This document shows positions 1-9,891 of a stretch of DNA of 64,000 nt, in pieces. This DNA comes from Cellulosilyticum lentocellum DSM 5427. GTDB taxonomy: Bacteria > Bacillota > Clostridia > Lachnospirales > Cellulosilyticaceae. How positions within the stretch are numbered: position 1 is the first letter of the stretch; every line of letters begins with the position of its first letter. The stretch covers positions 889,001 to 953,000 of the forward strand of contig NC_015275.1 of NCBI RefSeq assembly GCF_000178835.2, written 5' to 3'. Under the pieces are notes generated by a model that worked only from the letters and a program-made list of their open reading frames with translations, searched no databases and was not told the origin of the DNA. The position numbers and the translations under genes were made by a program.

Positions 1-1073
1 GTGAGATGACTATTTATGCTAAAGTGGGAGACAAAACGTATAAAGCTGAGACAGGCGTTAAAGGTTGGGCTAATTGGAACACACCAACGATTAAAGATAT
101 TTTAGTAGAAAAGGGGACCTTAACGATTGGTATTGCTATTAAATGTGATGCAAATGGTTGGGGGACCATAGATGATTTTGTTTGCTACTTAAATTCTAAA
201 GAAATTGATGCTGGCAATAACGGTGGAGGTAGTACAGGTGGAGATAGTAGTGATACAACACAAACAACCTCTAGTACATCAAGTAATAGTTTTCTAAACG
301 TCTATAATAACTTATCTACCTCTAAGCAAGAGGAGATTACTCAAAAGCTTAGTAAGTATATGCCTTATACCCTATTACAAACGAGTCAAGATCTAAAATG
401 GCTAGATGAACTGACAGGTTCTATATTTACAACAGAACAGTTAAAAGTTTTATTAACTGCTCCAAAGGCTTTAGAAAAAATGGGCATAACGCTAAATTAT
501 GTAACCCTTACACCTATTAAGGAGATGAATTTTAAAGATGTAGCTAACACTCATTGGGCATATGGAAATATTGAGAAGGCGCTTCAATTAGGCTTAGCTA
601 GAGGTATGGACGAAGAAAACTTTGCACCAAATCAAGCTTTAGGAGTTGCTGATGCTTTTACCTTTTTAGACCGCGTTTTGCTTTTAAATGGACAGATGAA
701 AACTAAATTATCAAGAGATATAGTAAGTCAGTATTGGACAGATAAGACTAACTGGTCTTATGCTCATAAAATGTCTATAGGCAGCAAATTAAGAGAGAAA
801 ACCTTAAAAGAAGTAGCTGCTTTAAAAGAAAAGCCTTTGTCTAGAGAGCTTTTTGCACAGGTATTATATGAGATAACAGAAGGTAAGTTAGAAATAGTTA
901 ATGAAATAACAACATTTACAGATATTGAGGAATCACCTTATAAAGAAGCCCTTGTATACTGTAATCGAGTAGGTTTGCTAAAGGGTATGAATAATGGAAA
1001 AATGGCACCAGACAAAACACTTACAAGGGCGGAAATGATGATAGTACTTAGCAAATTAAACGAATTACTATAA
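1..1073 (+). CDS. SLH-domain surface protein with carbohydrate-binding-like module, 5' end missing
   Basis: Only the C-terminal part lies in the window; the frame is open to base 1, so the true start is upstream. The first ~65 residues look like a galactose-binding-fold module of a secreted glycosidase (pattern GWGTIDDFVCY). A Gly/Ser/Thr linker follows, then S-layer homology repeats: one around FKDVANTHWAYGNIEKAL (residues ~178-230) and one around FTDIEESPYKEALVYCNRVG at the C-terminus, with a degenerate segment between. SLH repeats normally bind pyruvylated wall polymers, so the protein is probably held on the cell surface. The catalytic domain, if any, is outside the window, so no enzyme class can be given. 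Confidence 0.75.
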   Translation, partial: EMTIYAKVGDKTYKAETGVKGWANWNTPTIKDILVEKGTLTIGIAIKCDANGWGTIDDFVCYLNSKEIDAGNNGGGSTGGDSSDTTQTTSSTSSNSFLNVYNNLSTSKQEEITQKLSKYMPYTLLQTSQDLKWLDELTGSIFTTEQLKVLLTAPKALEKMGITLNYVTLTPIKEMNFKDVANTHWAYGNIEKALQLGLARGMDEENFAPNQALGVADAFTFLDRVLLLNGQMKTKLSRDIVSQYWTDKTNWSYAHKMSIGSKLREKTLKEVAALKEKPLSRELFAQVLYEITEGKLEIVNEITTFTDIEESPYKEALVYCNRVGLLKGMNNGKMAPDKTLTRAEMMIVLSKLNELL

Positions 1074-1171
1074 TTATTCAAAGTAGCTCATCCCTTTGTT
1101 GTCATAGGATATAAAGAAGTTTCATATACATAGTATAGAATGACTAACAAGGACAACGGAGGGATAGAGAA

Positions 1172-3112
1172 ATGTATGTAAATAATTTGATTAGCTTGCA
1201 AGAAAACATTTCTACATATGGCATAGACGACCGCAAAGTAACAGGGCATGTAACACTTTCTTCTCCAGGTATGATTAAATGCTATGTACAAAATCTAAAG
1301 GCATTGCCATCAGGTAATCGTTATGTGTTTTGTATATTTAGTAAAAATCATAACGAAGGCATTAAGGTGGGAAAGTTAGGGGCAGAAAAGGAAACAAAAT
1401 GGATTGTAGATGAAAAAAATATTCTAGGAAGTGGCTTAAGGTTAGAGGAGATTGACGGTGTAGCATTAGTGGCTGAACATGAAATGAGAGGGGCAGAGGC
1501 TGTAGTAGTTGGCTTTAGTAGGGATAGGTATATGCTTTTATCGATGGTCGATAGTCTATTTCCAAGAAAAGAACAAAAGTCTACGAATCAAGTGTCGCCT
1601 AAAACCGTAACAAAGCAGCCAACAGGAACTGTAGAAAAACCTAAAGTAGTAGTAAAGGAACCAATGCCAGTAGAAAAGTCTAAAATAGTGGTAAAAGAAC
1701 CAGAATCAGAGGAAAAGGTCAAAGTGATAGTGGTAAAGGAACCAGTGCCAGTAGAAAAGCCTAAAGTAATGGTAAAGGAACCAGTGCCAGTAGAAAAGCC
1801 TAAAGCAGTAGTACAGGAACCAGTGCCAGTCATATTGCCAGCGCCAGTAGTAGCCGAAAAGTCAATTTCCATAGAAAAAATTAAAGGGGTAGTTTCACAG
1901 GAATCAGGACCAGTCATATTACCAAAGCCAAAAGTACCATTGGAACCAGGACCTGTGATATTACCAAAGCCAAAAGTACCGTTAGAACCAGGACCTGTTA
2001 TCTTGCCATGTGAGCACAAAGAAGAGTATATGCATAAGGAAATGCCATATGAGCATAAAGAAGAGCATATGCATAAGGAAATGCCATGTGAGCACAAAGA
2101 AGAACATATGCATAAGGAAATGCCATGTGAGCATAAAGAAGAGCATATGCATAAAGAAATGCCATGTGAGCACAAAGAAGAGTATATGCATAAGGAAATG
2201 CCATATGAGAACAAGGAAAAGTATATGCATAAGGAAATGCCATGTGAGCATAAAGAAGAATATATGCATAAGGAAATGCCCTATGAGAATAAGGAAAAGT
2301 ATATGCATAAGGAAATGCCATGTGAGCATAAAGAAGAGTATATGCATAAGGAAATGCCATGTGAGCACAAAGAAGAGCATATGCATAAGGAAATGCCATA
2401 TGAGAACAAGGAAAAGTATATGCATAAGGAAATGCCATGTGAGCATAAAGAAGAGCATATGCATAAGGAAATGCCATATGAGAACAAGGAAAAGTATATG
2501 CATAAGGAAATGCCATGTGAGCATAAAGAAGAGCATATGCATAAAGAAATGCCATGTGAACACAAGGAAGAGTATAAAGAAGAAGCACAGCAATCCATTT
2601 GTAAGCCCATATGCAAACCCATATGCCCTAAGCCAAGGGTGGAAGAGCAGGAAGACTTTATTTTACCAGAAGGTGCTGTAGTAGGCGACTTAACAAAGGA
2701 AACGAGTACAGAACCGATTACCAAGGAATTAAAGAGAATTATCGATAGCATTAGTAAGGATAAGAGAGTAGAAGAAAAAGCTAGAGAATTAGAAGAGCAA
2801 ATTAGTAAAATGAGTAATATTCCTCAAAGTCAAAAACTTTTTGACAAAGCTCATATCCAAAAGACCATAGAGTCTCGTTATATGTCTCAACAGATTAATA
2901 TTGAGGATATGCTAGAGGAAGAGGAGGAAGAGACTGGTTTAGATACTAATCCTAAGAAAGCCATAGAATGTATTAATGAAATGAGTGAGGTAGAAGGATT
3001 ACTAGATTCAGAAGCACTTGAAGAAAGGGATTATTTACTAGAAATTGATAAAAGATTACAAGCTATCAGAGCTAGGATGGGCGAAGCAATAGAAAAGCAG
3101 GAACTCGAATAA
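1172..3112 (+). CDS. Repeat-rich protein with His/Met/Cys 13-residue repeats
   Basis: A 646-aa protein of unknown function, started by ATG behind an AACGGAGGG ribosome binding site. It has four parts: an N-terminal globular region of ~130 aa (hydrophobic beta-rich pattern, no signal peptide); Pro/Val/Lys-rich repeats (EKPKVVVKEPVPV type, residues ~150-278); fourteen full copies and one partial copy of a 13-residue unit, P(C/Y)E(H/N)KE(E/K)(Y/H)MHKEM; and an acidic helical C-terminal region of ~170 aa. The architecture resembles structural spore-coat or envelope proteins, which is only a guess. The repeat is rich in possible metal ligands. A hairpin terminator follows the stop closely, so the gene looks monocistronic. 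Confidence 0.8.
   Translation: MYVNNLISLQENISTYGIDDRKVTGHVTLSSPGMIKCYVQNLKALPSGNRYVFCIFSKNHNEGIKVGKLGAEKETKWIVDEKNILGSGLRLEEIDGVALVAEHEMRGAEAVVVGFSRDRYMLLSMVDSLFPRKEQKSTNQVSPKTVTKQPTGTVEKPKVVVKEPMPVEKSKIVVKEPESEEKVKVIVVKEPVPVEKPKVMVKEPVPVEKPKAVVQEPVPVILPAPVVAEKSISIEKIKGVVSQESGPVILPKPKVPLEPGPVILPKPKVPLEPGPVILPCEHKEEYMHKEMPYEHKEEHMHKEMPCEHKEEHMHKEMPCEHKEEHMHKEMPCEHKEEYMHKEMPYENKEKYMHKEMPCEHKEEYMHKEMPYENKEKYMHKEMPCEHKEEYMHKEMPCEHKEEHMHKEMPYENKEKYMHKEMPCEHKEEHMHKEMPYENKEKYMHKEMPCEHKEEHMHKEMPCEHKEEYKEEAQQSICKPICKPICPKPRVEEQEDFILPEGAVVGDLTKETSTEPITKELKRIIDSISKDKRVEEKARELEEQISKMSNIPQSQKLFDKAHIQKTIESRYMSQQINIEDMLEEEEEETGLDTNPKKAIECINEMSEVEGLLDSEALEERDYLLEIDKRLQAIRARMGEAIEKQELE
1907..2008 (+). repeat. 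42-bp tandem repeat encoding GPVILPKPKVPLEP
   Basis: Two complete 42-bp units and an 18-bp partial unit sit in frame directly before the 39-bp repeat array. Each unit encodes the 14-residue stretch GPVILPKPKVPLEP. The copies differ by a few silent bases, which suggests slippage or unequal crossing-over followed by drift. Confidence 0.85.
2006..2584 (+). repeat. 39-bp coding tandem repeat, 14 full copies plus a partial
   Basis: The 39-bp unit begins CCATGTGAGCACAAAGAAGA and ends with codons for MHKEM. Two variants alternate irregularly: PCEHKEE(Y/H)MHKEM and PYENKEKYMHKEM. Unit length is a multiple of three and the unit has no stop in several other frames, which explains long spurious open frames on both strands here. 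Confidence 0.95.
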
Positions 3113-3120
3113 TAAGTATA

Positions 3121-3156
3121 GCGGTATGACATTTTCTGATGTTATACCGTTTTTTA
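3121..3156 (+). terminator. Rho-independent terminator after the repeat protein
   Basis: The 11-bp stem CGGTATGACAT / ATGTTATACCG (one G-U pair) is followed by six T residues. Confidence 0.85.
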
Positions 3157-3339
3157 TTGCTCGTCATTTAATTTCAGTAAATATTTTTAGGAAACGAGTA
3201 GTTAGATATTAAATAAATTTCTAATGAAAAAGGTTTTTATTCTGAGCTTATAAAGTGATTCATAAAAAATACAAAAGGGCTTGCTACAATGAAGATTAGT
3301 GTATAGATGACATAATAATAAGCATGAGGAGGGAAAAGG

Positions 3340-4728
3340 ATGGAAGCAGCAAGCAATGACCTAGGTAGGGGGTCAATCGGGAAATTACTTTTTAAGTTAG
3401 CTGTGCCAGCTATTTTAGCACAGATTATTAATGCCCTTTATAATATCGTTGATAGAATTTACATTGGGCGTATCCCTGAAACAGGGGATTTAGCGTTAAC
3501 AGGAATAGGGCTTACTTTCCCTATATTAATGCTTATTACAGCATTTAGTTCACTTATTGGTATGGGTGGAGCACCTTGTGCCGCTATTAAAATGGGGGAA
3601 GGTAAAAAGGCGGAAGCAGAAAAGATTTTAGGAAATAGCTTATCAGCACTTTTAGTTATTTCGGCCATCTTAATGGTATTTTTCTATAGCTTTAAAGGAC
3701 CTCTTTTGATGATGTTTGGAGCTAGTAGTAATACTTTTGGGTATGCCAATGATTATTTAAGTATTTATTTGTTGGGAACTATATCTGTCCAATTAGCCTT
3801 AGGAATGAATCCTTTTATTAATACTCAAGGGTTTGCAGGAATGGGTATGGCTACCGTTTTAATTGGTGCTATTAGTAATATTATTTTAGATCCTATTTTT
3901 ATTTTTGGATTTGGAATGGGAGTAAAAGGAGCTGCTATAGCAACTATTATTTCTCAAACCATATCTGCTGTATGGGTAATGTGGTTTTTGCTTGGGAAAA
4001 AGACAAAATTAAAAATTAGAAAAAGCAACATGAAAATAAGTAAAAAGATTTTATTGCCTATTGTAGCATTAGGTGTAGCACCTTTTATTATGCAAGCTAC
4101 AGAAAGTCTTGTTAATATTGTGCTTAATAAAAGTTTATTTATCTACGGCAGTAAAGTAGGGGGAGAAGCATATGGCGATACGGCAGTAGGTGCTATGACG
4201 ATTATTTCTAGTGTGCTTCAAGTGATGCTCATGCCTATTTCAGGTTTAGCACAAGGTGCCCAGCCTATTATTAGTTATAATTACGGGGCTAATAATATGG
4301 ACCGTGTTAAAAAGACTTTTAAAGTATTATTTATTAGTTCTATAACAATGGCTTTAACATTGTGGGCAATGGTTATGATTTTCCCAGGTTTCTTCGTGAG
4401 TTTATTTAATGATAAACCGGAATTAACAGAGATGACGATTTGGGGTATGCGTATTTTCCTTAGTATGATTTGGGTAATGGGTGCACAGATGGCTTGCCAA
4501 CAAACCTTTATAGCTCTCGGGCAAGCAAAAATTTCTTTATTCTTAGCATTATTAAGAAAGGTCATTTTACTTGTGCCATTAGTACTCATTCTTCCATTAG
4601 GATTAGGATTTAATGGGATTTTCTATGCAGAACCTATTGCAGATACATTAGCTGCCACAACAACAGTTATTTGTTTCGTGCTTTCATATAAAAAAATTAT
4701 ACAAAAGAAATTAAATGCAACATCATAG
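3340..4728 (+). CDS. MATE family multidrug/Na+ (or H+) antiporter
   Basis: A 462-aa integral membrane protein of the usual MATE length with about 12 predicted membrane spans in two similar halves. The N-terminus (GKLLFKLAVPAILAQIINAL) and the mid-protein MPISGLAQGAQPIISYNYGA stretch are typical of the bacterial NorM/DinF-type family. It would export drugs or cationic metabolites using an ion gradient. ATG follows GAGGAGGG by 8 bases. Terminators on both sides make it a single-gene unit. The substrate cannot be read from sequence. Confidence 0.9.
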   Translation: MEAASNDLGRGSIGKLLFKLAVPAILAQIINALYNIVDRIYIGRIPETGDLALTGIGLTFPILMLITAFSSLIGMGGAPCAAIKMGEGKKAEAEKILGNSLSALLVISAILMVFFYSFKGPLLMMFGASSNTFGYANDYLSIYLLGTISVQLALGMNPFINTQGFAGMGMATVLIGAISNIILDPIFIFGFGMGVKGAAIATIISQTISAVWVMWFLLGKKTKLKIRKSNMKISKKILLPIVALGVAPFIMQATESLVNIVLNKSLFIYGSKVGGEAYGDTAVGAMTIISSVLQVMLMPISGLAQGAQPIISYNYGANNMDRVKKTFKVLFISSITMALTLWAMVMIFPGFFVSLFNDKPELTEMTIWGMRIFLSMIWVMGAQMACQQTFIALGQAKISLFLALLRKVILLVPLVLILPLGLGFNGIFYAEPIADTLAATTTVICFVLSYKKIIQKKLNATS

Positions 4729-4832
4729 AAAATTTATCATGGCTATACTGAGATAAATGAATAGCTAGTGCACTCAGTGGCTTTCTTAGTTGTTAGGACA
4801 TGAATTTTATGATACATTGCTAGAAATAGAGA

Positions 4833-4878
4833 AGGACTATACTATCGCCCGATTAAGGGACATGTTATAGTCCTTTTT
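4833..4878. terminator. Terminator between convergent MATE and TPM genes
   Basis: Arms AGGACTATAC and GTTATAGTCCT enclose a ~20-base loop and are followed by a T run on the plus strand. It lies between two converging genes and may serve both. Confidence 0.7.
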
Positions 4879-4927
4879 ATATTGTAATTAAAAAAAGCTT
4901 TTTCCTATTATAAATGGATGGTGTCAC

Positions 4928-5716
4928 TCACCAATTACCAGAAGAACCTCCACCATTTGAGGAGCCACCACCAAAGCCGCCAAAGCCTCCACCACCACCA
5001 CCTCCTCTAGGACCACCTCTGTTATAGAAGTTATTCCAAAAGAGCATTTGTAAAATAAAAGAAAAAATACGTCCTCTATTAAAAAGAAGGTCAATAATAA
5101 CAAAAACAATAATAGTTAGTGTACCGATATAGCCATTTCTGTGACTGATAGGTGCGGTGGTACTTTCTGGTAAGGCTACACCTAGAGAGTGAGTAAGGGT
5201 TACATTATATTCGGTACCTATAGTATCGCACAATTTACTATAAGCTTTAGCAAGGCCAACACCATAATTGTTTAGTACAAATTCCGGTTTAGCTAGTTCT
5301 TGCATAATTTGATTACTTAGGATATCAGGTATGGCTCCCTCTAGACCGCGACCTACTTCAACACGCCAACTATGATCATTAATAGCTAATAAAATAAGAA
5401 GTCCGTTGTCTTTATGAGCTTGTCCAATACCCCATGAACGAAAAAGTTGATTAGCATAATCTTCAATAGGTGCACCATCTAAGCTAGAAATAATTACAAT
5501 AATGGCTTGTGCTCCTGTTTTTTGTTCCAGTTCATAGCCTAAGTTAATCATCTGCCTTGCGGATGCTTCATCGATTACACTTGCATAGTCATTGACGTAC
5601 TTATTAGGTGTAGGCTCAGGAAAACGATAAGCTGCTTTAAGCTGAAAACTGCTAAAAATGAGTATACCAAGTAAAACAAGAGAAGAAAATCGCTTCAATG
5701 CCCCTTTTATTTTCAT
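4928..5716 (-). CDS. TPM-domain membrane protein with glycine-rich tail
   Basis: 262 aa. An N-terminal signal or membrane segment (residues ~8-28) is followed by a TPM (YgcG-type) domain at ~38-165, including TGAQAIIVIISSLDG and NDHSWRVEVGRGLEG. A transmembrane helix (YIGTLTIIVFVIIDLLF) follows, and the tail is almost all Gly with Ser, Phe and Asn, ending SSGNW. This layout is common for proteins paired with LemA in Firmicutes. The stop of lemA is 2 bp upstream, so the two form an operon. A role at the envelope is likely; the biochemical function is not settled for the family. Confidence 0.85.
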   Translation of the reverse strand: MKIKGALKRFSSLVLLGILIFSSFQLKAAYRFPEPTPNKYVNDYASVIDEASARQMINLGYELEQKTGAQAIIVIISSLDGAPIEDYANQLFRSWGIGQAHKDNGLLILLAINDHSWRVEVGRGLEGAIPDILSNQIMQELAKPEFVLNNYGVGLAKAYSKLCDTIGTEYNVTLTHSLGVALPESTTAPISHRNGYIGTLTIIVFVIIDLLFNRGRIFSFILQMLFWNNFYNRGGPRGGGGGGGFGGFGGGSSNGGGSSGNW

Positions 5717-5718
5717 GA

Positions 5719-6288
5719 TTAACGATTAAAGTCTACAGTAGGGACTTCCTGAGCACCGCTACTTGCTTCAAATAAAGTTCTAGGCTCAAAATTAAATAAG
5801 CCGGCAATAATATTATTGGGAAATCTTCTTCTCGTGGTATTGTATCTAGTAACCGCAGTATTATAATCTTGTCTTGCAATAGCAATACGGTTCTCAGTAC
5901 CTTCTAATTGAACTGATAAATCTCTAAAGTTTTGATTGGATTTTAGATCTGGATAGTTTTCAACAATTAGAAGTAGGCGAGATAAAGCACTAGATAAAGC
6001 TCTATCTGCAGTTGCTTCTTCGGCTACATTAGTTGCACCAGCAAGCTGAGTTCTAGCATCTGCAATTTGCGTAAAAATCTCCTTTTCTTGTGAGGCATAA
6101 CCTTGAACAGTATTGACTAAATTAGGAATTAAATCCGAGCGACGCTGGAGCTGAGTATCTATATTAGCCTTAGCAGTATCCACGTCTTGCTCAAGTGTGA
6201 CTAAGCTGTTATAAAAACCAACGCCTACAAAAATAATAATAAGAACAAGGGCAACTATGCCGATTAACCATTTGATACCTGATTTCAT
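5719..6288 (-). CDS. LemA family membrane protein
   Basis: 189 aa with one N-terminal membrane helix (WLIGIVALVLIIIFVGVGFY) and then a long helical LemA domain containing the family signature QLQRRSDLIPNLVNTVQGYA. The C-terminal end IAGLFNFEPRTLFEA is also typical. First gene of a two-gene operon with the TPM protein. The reverse-strand start has an AAAGGAGC ribosome site. LemA proteins are widespread, and their exact role is unknown. Confidence 0.9.
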   Translation of the reverse strand: MKSGIKWLIGIVALVLIIIFVGVGFYNSLVTLEQDVDTAKANIDTQLQRRSDLIPNLVNTVQGYASQEKEIFTQIADARTQLAGATNVAEEATADRALSSALSRLLLIVENYPDLKSNQNFRDLSVQLEGTENRIAIARQDYNTAVTRYNTTRRRFPNNIIAGLFNFEPRTLFEASSGAQEVPTVDFNR

Positions 6289-6557
6289 ATAAAAGCTCCT
6301 TTCTATGTCTTAACTCTAGTATGTGTGAAACAAAACAATAATATAGATAAAAATTTTAGTAATCCTAATAGAAGTTTATATTTATAGGAGCCTCCAAAAT
6401 TACAAAAAAAGTTGAAGAACTAAGTAAAATATAGTATTTTTATAAAAACTGTAAATAAAAACAAGAAATAGGGCGATATTGTATATAATCATAGGAAAAT
6501 AAAGAATTTACTGATAAAATATGAGTAAACTAGGAGAAAGGGAAAAGGAGGGGTTTC

Positions 6558-7880
6558 GTGTTTAATATTTTTGATCAATTAAATGACCAATTGCTAATTA
6601 CAGATCAGGTAGCAAAAGTGCAAATTTGCAATGCACAAAAATCAATAGTACATCAACATTCATCGGAAAAACTAAAACGATACCAAGCGTTAGAACAAGA
6701 GCTTCAAACCTTCTTAAACATAGCAACAGACGTACATGCTATATTAAATGAGCATTTAGAGATTATTAGTTGTAATAATGGTTTTCAGGATATCTTAGGG
6801 TGGGAAGAGTCCGAGGTGTTAAAAAAGAACTATGTGGAGTTTATTGATTATCCTGATGCTGTTCAAATTATCACAGCCATCAATGAGTGTAAAGCAAGTG
6901 GGCAAGTAGCTACAAATATAGCAAAATGTAAGTGTAAAGATGGAAAGTATAAGTGGATCGAGTGGCGTGGTAAATATATAGCTAATAAAAAAATTCATTT
7001 GCTTACAGGGAGAGATATTACCCTGCAAAAAGAGCGAGAAGAAGAACGCCTAGCTAAGCGAGAAGCAGAAGAGTTAGAAATGTTAAAAGATGAATTTCTT
7101 ATTAATATGTCTCATGAATTAAAGACACCTCTTAATGTCATTTATATGACATTGCAGTTAGAATCTGAAGAAATAAAGAGTGCGCTAGAAAAGAATGGGC
7201 AGGAAATAGAGTTAAATATTCTTAAACGACATGATAAAATTATTCAGCGTAATGTGTATCGGTTGTTAAGACTGATTAGAAATTTGACTGAAATAGCAAA
7301 GCTGGAATCAGATGAATATCGGTTAAATTTTATAAACTGTGATATTGTAAGTATAGTTAGGCAAATTAGCTTGGCAGTAGCAGACCATATGCAAAGTACC
7401 AAAGTTAAAATAACCTTTGACACAGATATACAAGAGTTAATAACAGCTTGTGATCCATCAGCTATTGAACAAATTATGCTTAACTTGTTATCTAATACGA
7501 TAAAATATAGGAAAGATGAAAGCAAAGTACGAGTAAGTTTAACAGTAAAGGATAATAAGGTAAGAGTTACAGTTAAAGATAATGGTATTGGTATTCCAAA
7601 AACAGAATTAGAGTACATATTTAAACGTTTTGCAAAGATTGATACCTCACTTAATAGAAAATGTGAGGGTAGTGGCACTGGGCTTACAGTGAGTAAATAT
7701 TTGGTGGAATTGCATGAGGGAAGCATTTGGGCGAAGAGTCAATTAAATAAAGGCTCTAGCTTTATCTTTGAAATCCCTATCGTGCAGATTTCAGATGAGA
7801 AAGATATTTATTATGGAAGTACAAGTCAACAAATAGAAGAAAAATGTAATATTGAATTCTCTGATATATATGATATTTAA
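6558..7880 (+). CDS. PAS-domain sensor histidine kinase
   Basis: 440 aa starting at GTG behind AAAGGAGGGG; no ATG is better placed. Residues ~50-155 form a PAS domain (IISCNNGFQDILGWEESEV ... GRDITLQKEREEE). A HisKA dimerisation domain with the phosphoacceptor at His186 (NMSHELKTPLN) and an HATPase_c domain with DNGIGIP and GSGTGLTVSKYL boxes follow. No membrane segment is visible, so it probably acts in the cytoplasm. No response regulator gene is adjacent, making it an orphan kinase whose partner is elsewhere. The signal sensed cannot be inferred. Confidence 0.9.
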   Translation: MFNIFDQLNDQLLITDQVAKVQICNAQKSIVHQHSSEKLKRYQALEQELQTFLNIATDVHAILNEHLEIISCNNGFQDILGWEESEVLKKNYVEFIDYPDAVQIITAINECKASGQVATNIAKCKCKDGKYKWIEWRGKYIANKKIHLLTGRDITLQKEREEERLAKREAEELEMLKDEFLINMSHELKTPLNVIYMTLQLESEEIKSALEKNGQEIELNILKRHDKIIQRNVYRLLRLIRNLTEIAKLESDEYRLNFINCDIVSIVRQISLAVADHMQSTKVKITFDTDIQELITACDPSAIEQIMLNLLSNTIKYRKDESKVRVSLTVKDNKVRVTVKDNGIGIPKTELEYIFKRFAKIDTSLNRKCEGSGTGLTVSKYLVELHEGSIWAKSQLNKGSSFIFEIPIVQISDEKDIYYGSTSQQIEEKCNIEFSDIYDI

Positions 7881-7930
7881 AGAGAAAATACATTTAATAA
7901 AAATAATATTAAAAAATAAAACAAAAAGTA

Positions 7931-7959
7931 TTGAATTTTTTAAAAAATAAGTTTATATT
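7931..7959 (+). promoter_or_regulatory. Sigma-A-type promoter of the trp operon
   Basis: TTGAAT and TATATT separated by 17 bp lie just upstream of the T-box leader. Transcription would start near 7966. Confidence 0.6.
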
Positions 7960-7984
7960 AGATATTAATCAAATAGACCTTAAA

Positions 7985-8272
7985 AACCTATGAGGGAGAG
8001 ATAAAACTAATCACGAACTTCCAGAGAGCTAGGGGTGGTGGAAACCTAGCAGTAAACGAATTAGACAAATGGACTCCTGAGGGCATAATGAAAAGAGCAA
8101 GTCTCTAAGTATCTTATGACGATACACCTCCGTTACGGGTGAGGAATGTGATGGCATTCTGCATAAGTGCGTATGATTTTTTCATACGAAGCAAGGTGGT
8201 ACCGTGGGCATAGACTAACTATACGCTCATCCTTGATGATTTTTTCATCTAGGATGGGCGTTTTTTATTTGG
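7985..8272 (+). promoter_or_regulatory. Tryptophan T-box leader
   Basis: The region carries the conserved T-box sequence AAGGTGGTACCGTG (8193-8206), the stem-I distal motif AGAGAGCTAGGGGTGGTGG (8021-8039), a candidate specifier triplet TGG at 8070-8072, and a terminator that competes with the antiterminator. Uncharged tRNA-Trp would pair with TGG and with the GGTGG bulge, stabilise the antiterminator and let transcription continue into trpE. The specifier position is read by eye; the trp genes downstream support it strongly. Confidence 0.92.
8224..8270 (+). terminator. T-box attenuator terminator
   Basis: A 16-bp stem starts at CGCTCATCCTTGATGA and closes at TCATCTAGGATGGGCG, followed by TTTTTT. 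It is the off-state hairpin of the trp leader. Confidence 0.9.
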
Positions 8273-8394
8273 TTTACAGGCTTACTTCTCTCTCATAAGA
8301 GGCCATTATTCCTAGTTTATATTTGATTTGGTAATCAATGAAAACCCCAAAAAAAGCCAGTGATTAAGGTTATGAATGAAAAGGAGGAGTAATA

Positions 8395-9891
8395 ATGAGT
8401 GAAACCCAATTAAAAAGGCCGGACATATTTAAACCAAGTTTAGAAGAAGTAAAGGCTTTAGCCAAGAAGTATAACAAAATCCCTATTCGTTTAGAGATGT
8501 ATATGGATTTTCAAACGCCTATTGCAGTACTCAGTAGGATTAAGGAAGAGTATGATCGTTATTTTATGTTAGAAAGCATCGAGGGCGGCGAAAAGATTGC
8601 TAGATATACCTTTATTGGTTGCAATCCAAAAGCCAATTTTTTCGTAAAGGATGGTAAAAGCTTTTATGTGACTAGAGAGAAAGTGAGCTGTAGTGAGGAA
8701 AATCCTTTGAAGGGATTAAAGGGGATTTTAGAAGGCTATAAAGCACCAAAGCTAGAAGGTTTGCCACCTTTTACAGGCGGTGCGGTAGGCTACTTTGGCT
8801 ATGAAACTGTGAAATATGTAGAGAAGCTGAAGTTAAGTAATAAAGACGAACTTCAGGCTGCTGATATGAAACTTATGTTTTTCGATGAGGTCATTGCTTT
8901 TGATCACTTTAAACAAAAACTCATTCTTATTTTCAACGTAGATACTAAGAGTGGTGCTATAGAGGAAGCTTATAGTGAAGGTAAAAGAAGGTTAGAAGAA
9001 TTAGCAGAGTTCATTAGTAGACCCACTAAACGTAGAAAGGTGCAATTTGAAGAAGAGTTAAGCTTTGAAAGTAACACCAGTAAAGAAGCTTTTATGAAAC
9101 GTGTAGAAAAAGCCAAAGAATACATTCGCAATGGAGATATTTTTCAAGTTGTTCTCTCACAGGTTTTCAAAGCAAAACTAGAAAGTAATTTATTTGATGT
9201 TTATAGGGTACTTAGGACCATTAACCCCTCACCTTATATGTATTTAATGCAGTTCGATGATCTGCAGCTGGCAGGGGCTTCACCAGAAACCTTAGTAAAA
9301 GTGCAAGGTAGTGTAGTGACTACCATGCCTATTGCAGGAACAAGACCCAGAGGTAAGACCCCAGAAGAGGATGCATTGTTAGATGAAGAACTATTAAAAG
9401 ACACTAAAGAATTAGCTGAACACAACATGTTGGTGGATTTGGCTAGAAATGATCTAGGACGCATTAGTGAATTTAATACTGTAGAAGTTATAGATTATAT
9501 GGTGCTTAAAAAGTTCTCTCATGTGACTCATATCACCAGTACGGTTCAAGGAAAGCTTAAGAAAGGTTTAACAAGCATAGATGCGATTCGTTCCATCTTA
9601 CCAGCAGGGACTTTGTCAGGAGCACCTAAAGTAAGGGCTATGGAGATTATTGAAGAGCTAGAAGAATCAAGAAGAGGTGTTTATGGAGGCGCTATTGGCT
9701 ATATTGGCTACGATGGTAATTTAGATACATGCATTGCTATTCGTACAGTTGTGAAAAAAGACGGTTATGCTTATATTCAAGCAGGTGGTGGTATTGTACT
9801 AGATTCCATTCCAGAAAAGGAATATGAGGAAAGTGTTAATAAAGGAGCAGCCGTATTAGAAGCCATGAAGAAGGTGAGGGAGATTTTATGA
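8395..9891 (+). CDS. trpE: Anthranilate synthase component I
   Basis: 498 aa, normal length. It converts chorismate plus ammonia or glutamine to anthranilate, the first step of tryptophan synthesis. The N-terminal region has the tryptophan-feedback box ([19 protein letters not shown]). The chorismate-binding domain carries [33 protein letters not shown] and [19 protein letters not shown]. It begins with ATG behind AAGGAGGAG and is the first gene of the operon under the T-box. Its stop overlaps the trpG start by 4 bases (ATGA), which implies translational coupling of the two subunits. Confidence 0.97.
   Translation: MSETQLKRPDIFKPSLEEVKALAKKYNKIPIRLEMYMDFQTPIAVLSRIKEEYDRYFMLESIEGGEKIARYTFIGCNPKANFFVKDGKSFYVTREKVSCSEENPLKGLKGILEGYKAPKLEGLPPFTGGAVGYFGYETVKYVEKLKLSNKDELQAADMKLMFFDEVIAFDHFKQKLILIFNVDTKSGAIEEAYSEGKRRLEELAEFISRPTKRRKVQFEEELSFESNTSKEAFMKRVEKAKEYIRNGDIFQVVLSQVFKAKLESNLFDVYRVLRTINPSPYMYLMQFDDLQLAGASPETLVKVQGSVVTTMPIAGTRPRGKTPEEDALLDEELLKDTKELAEHNMLVDLARNDLGRISEFNTVEVIDYMVLKKFSHVTHITSTVQGKLKKGLTSIDAIRSILPAGTLSGAPKVRAMEIIEELEESRRGVYGGAIGYIGYDGNLDTCIAIRTVVKKDGYAYIQAGGGIVLDSIPEKEYEESVNKGAAVLEAMKKVREIL

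Noticed and set aside
2006-2584. CRISPR-like array
   Set aside because: The repeats are head-to-tail with no spacers and are in frame within a gene.
1588-2751. Several long open frames on both strands across the repeat protein
   Set aside because: They come from a 39-bp repeat with no stop in several frames; products are pure repeats without ribosome sites. Only the 1172-3112 frame has unique N- and C-terminal domains.
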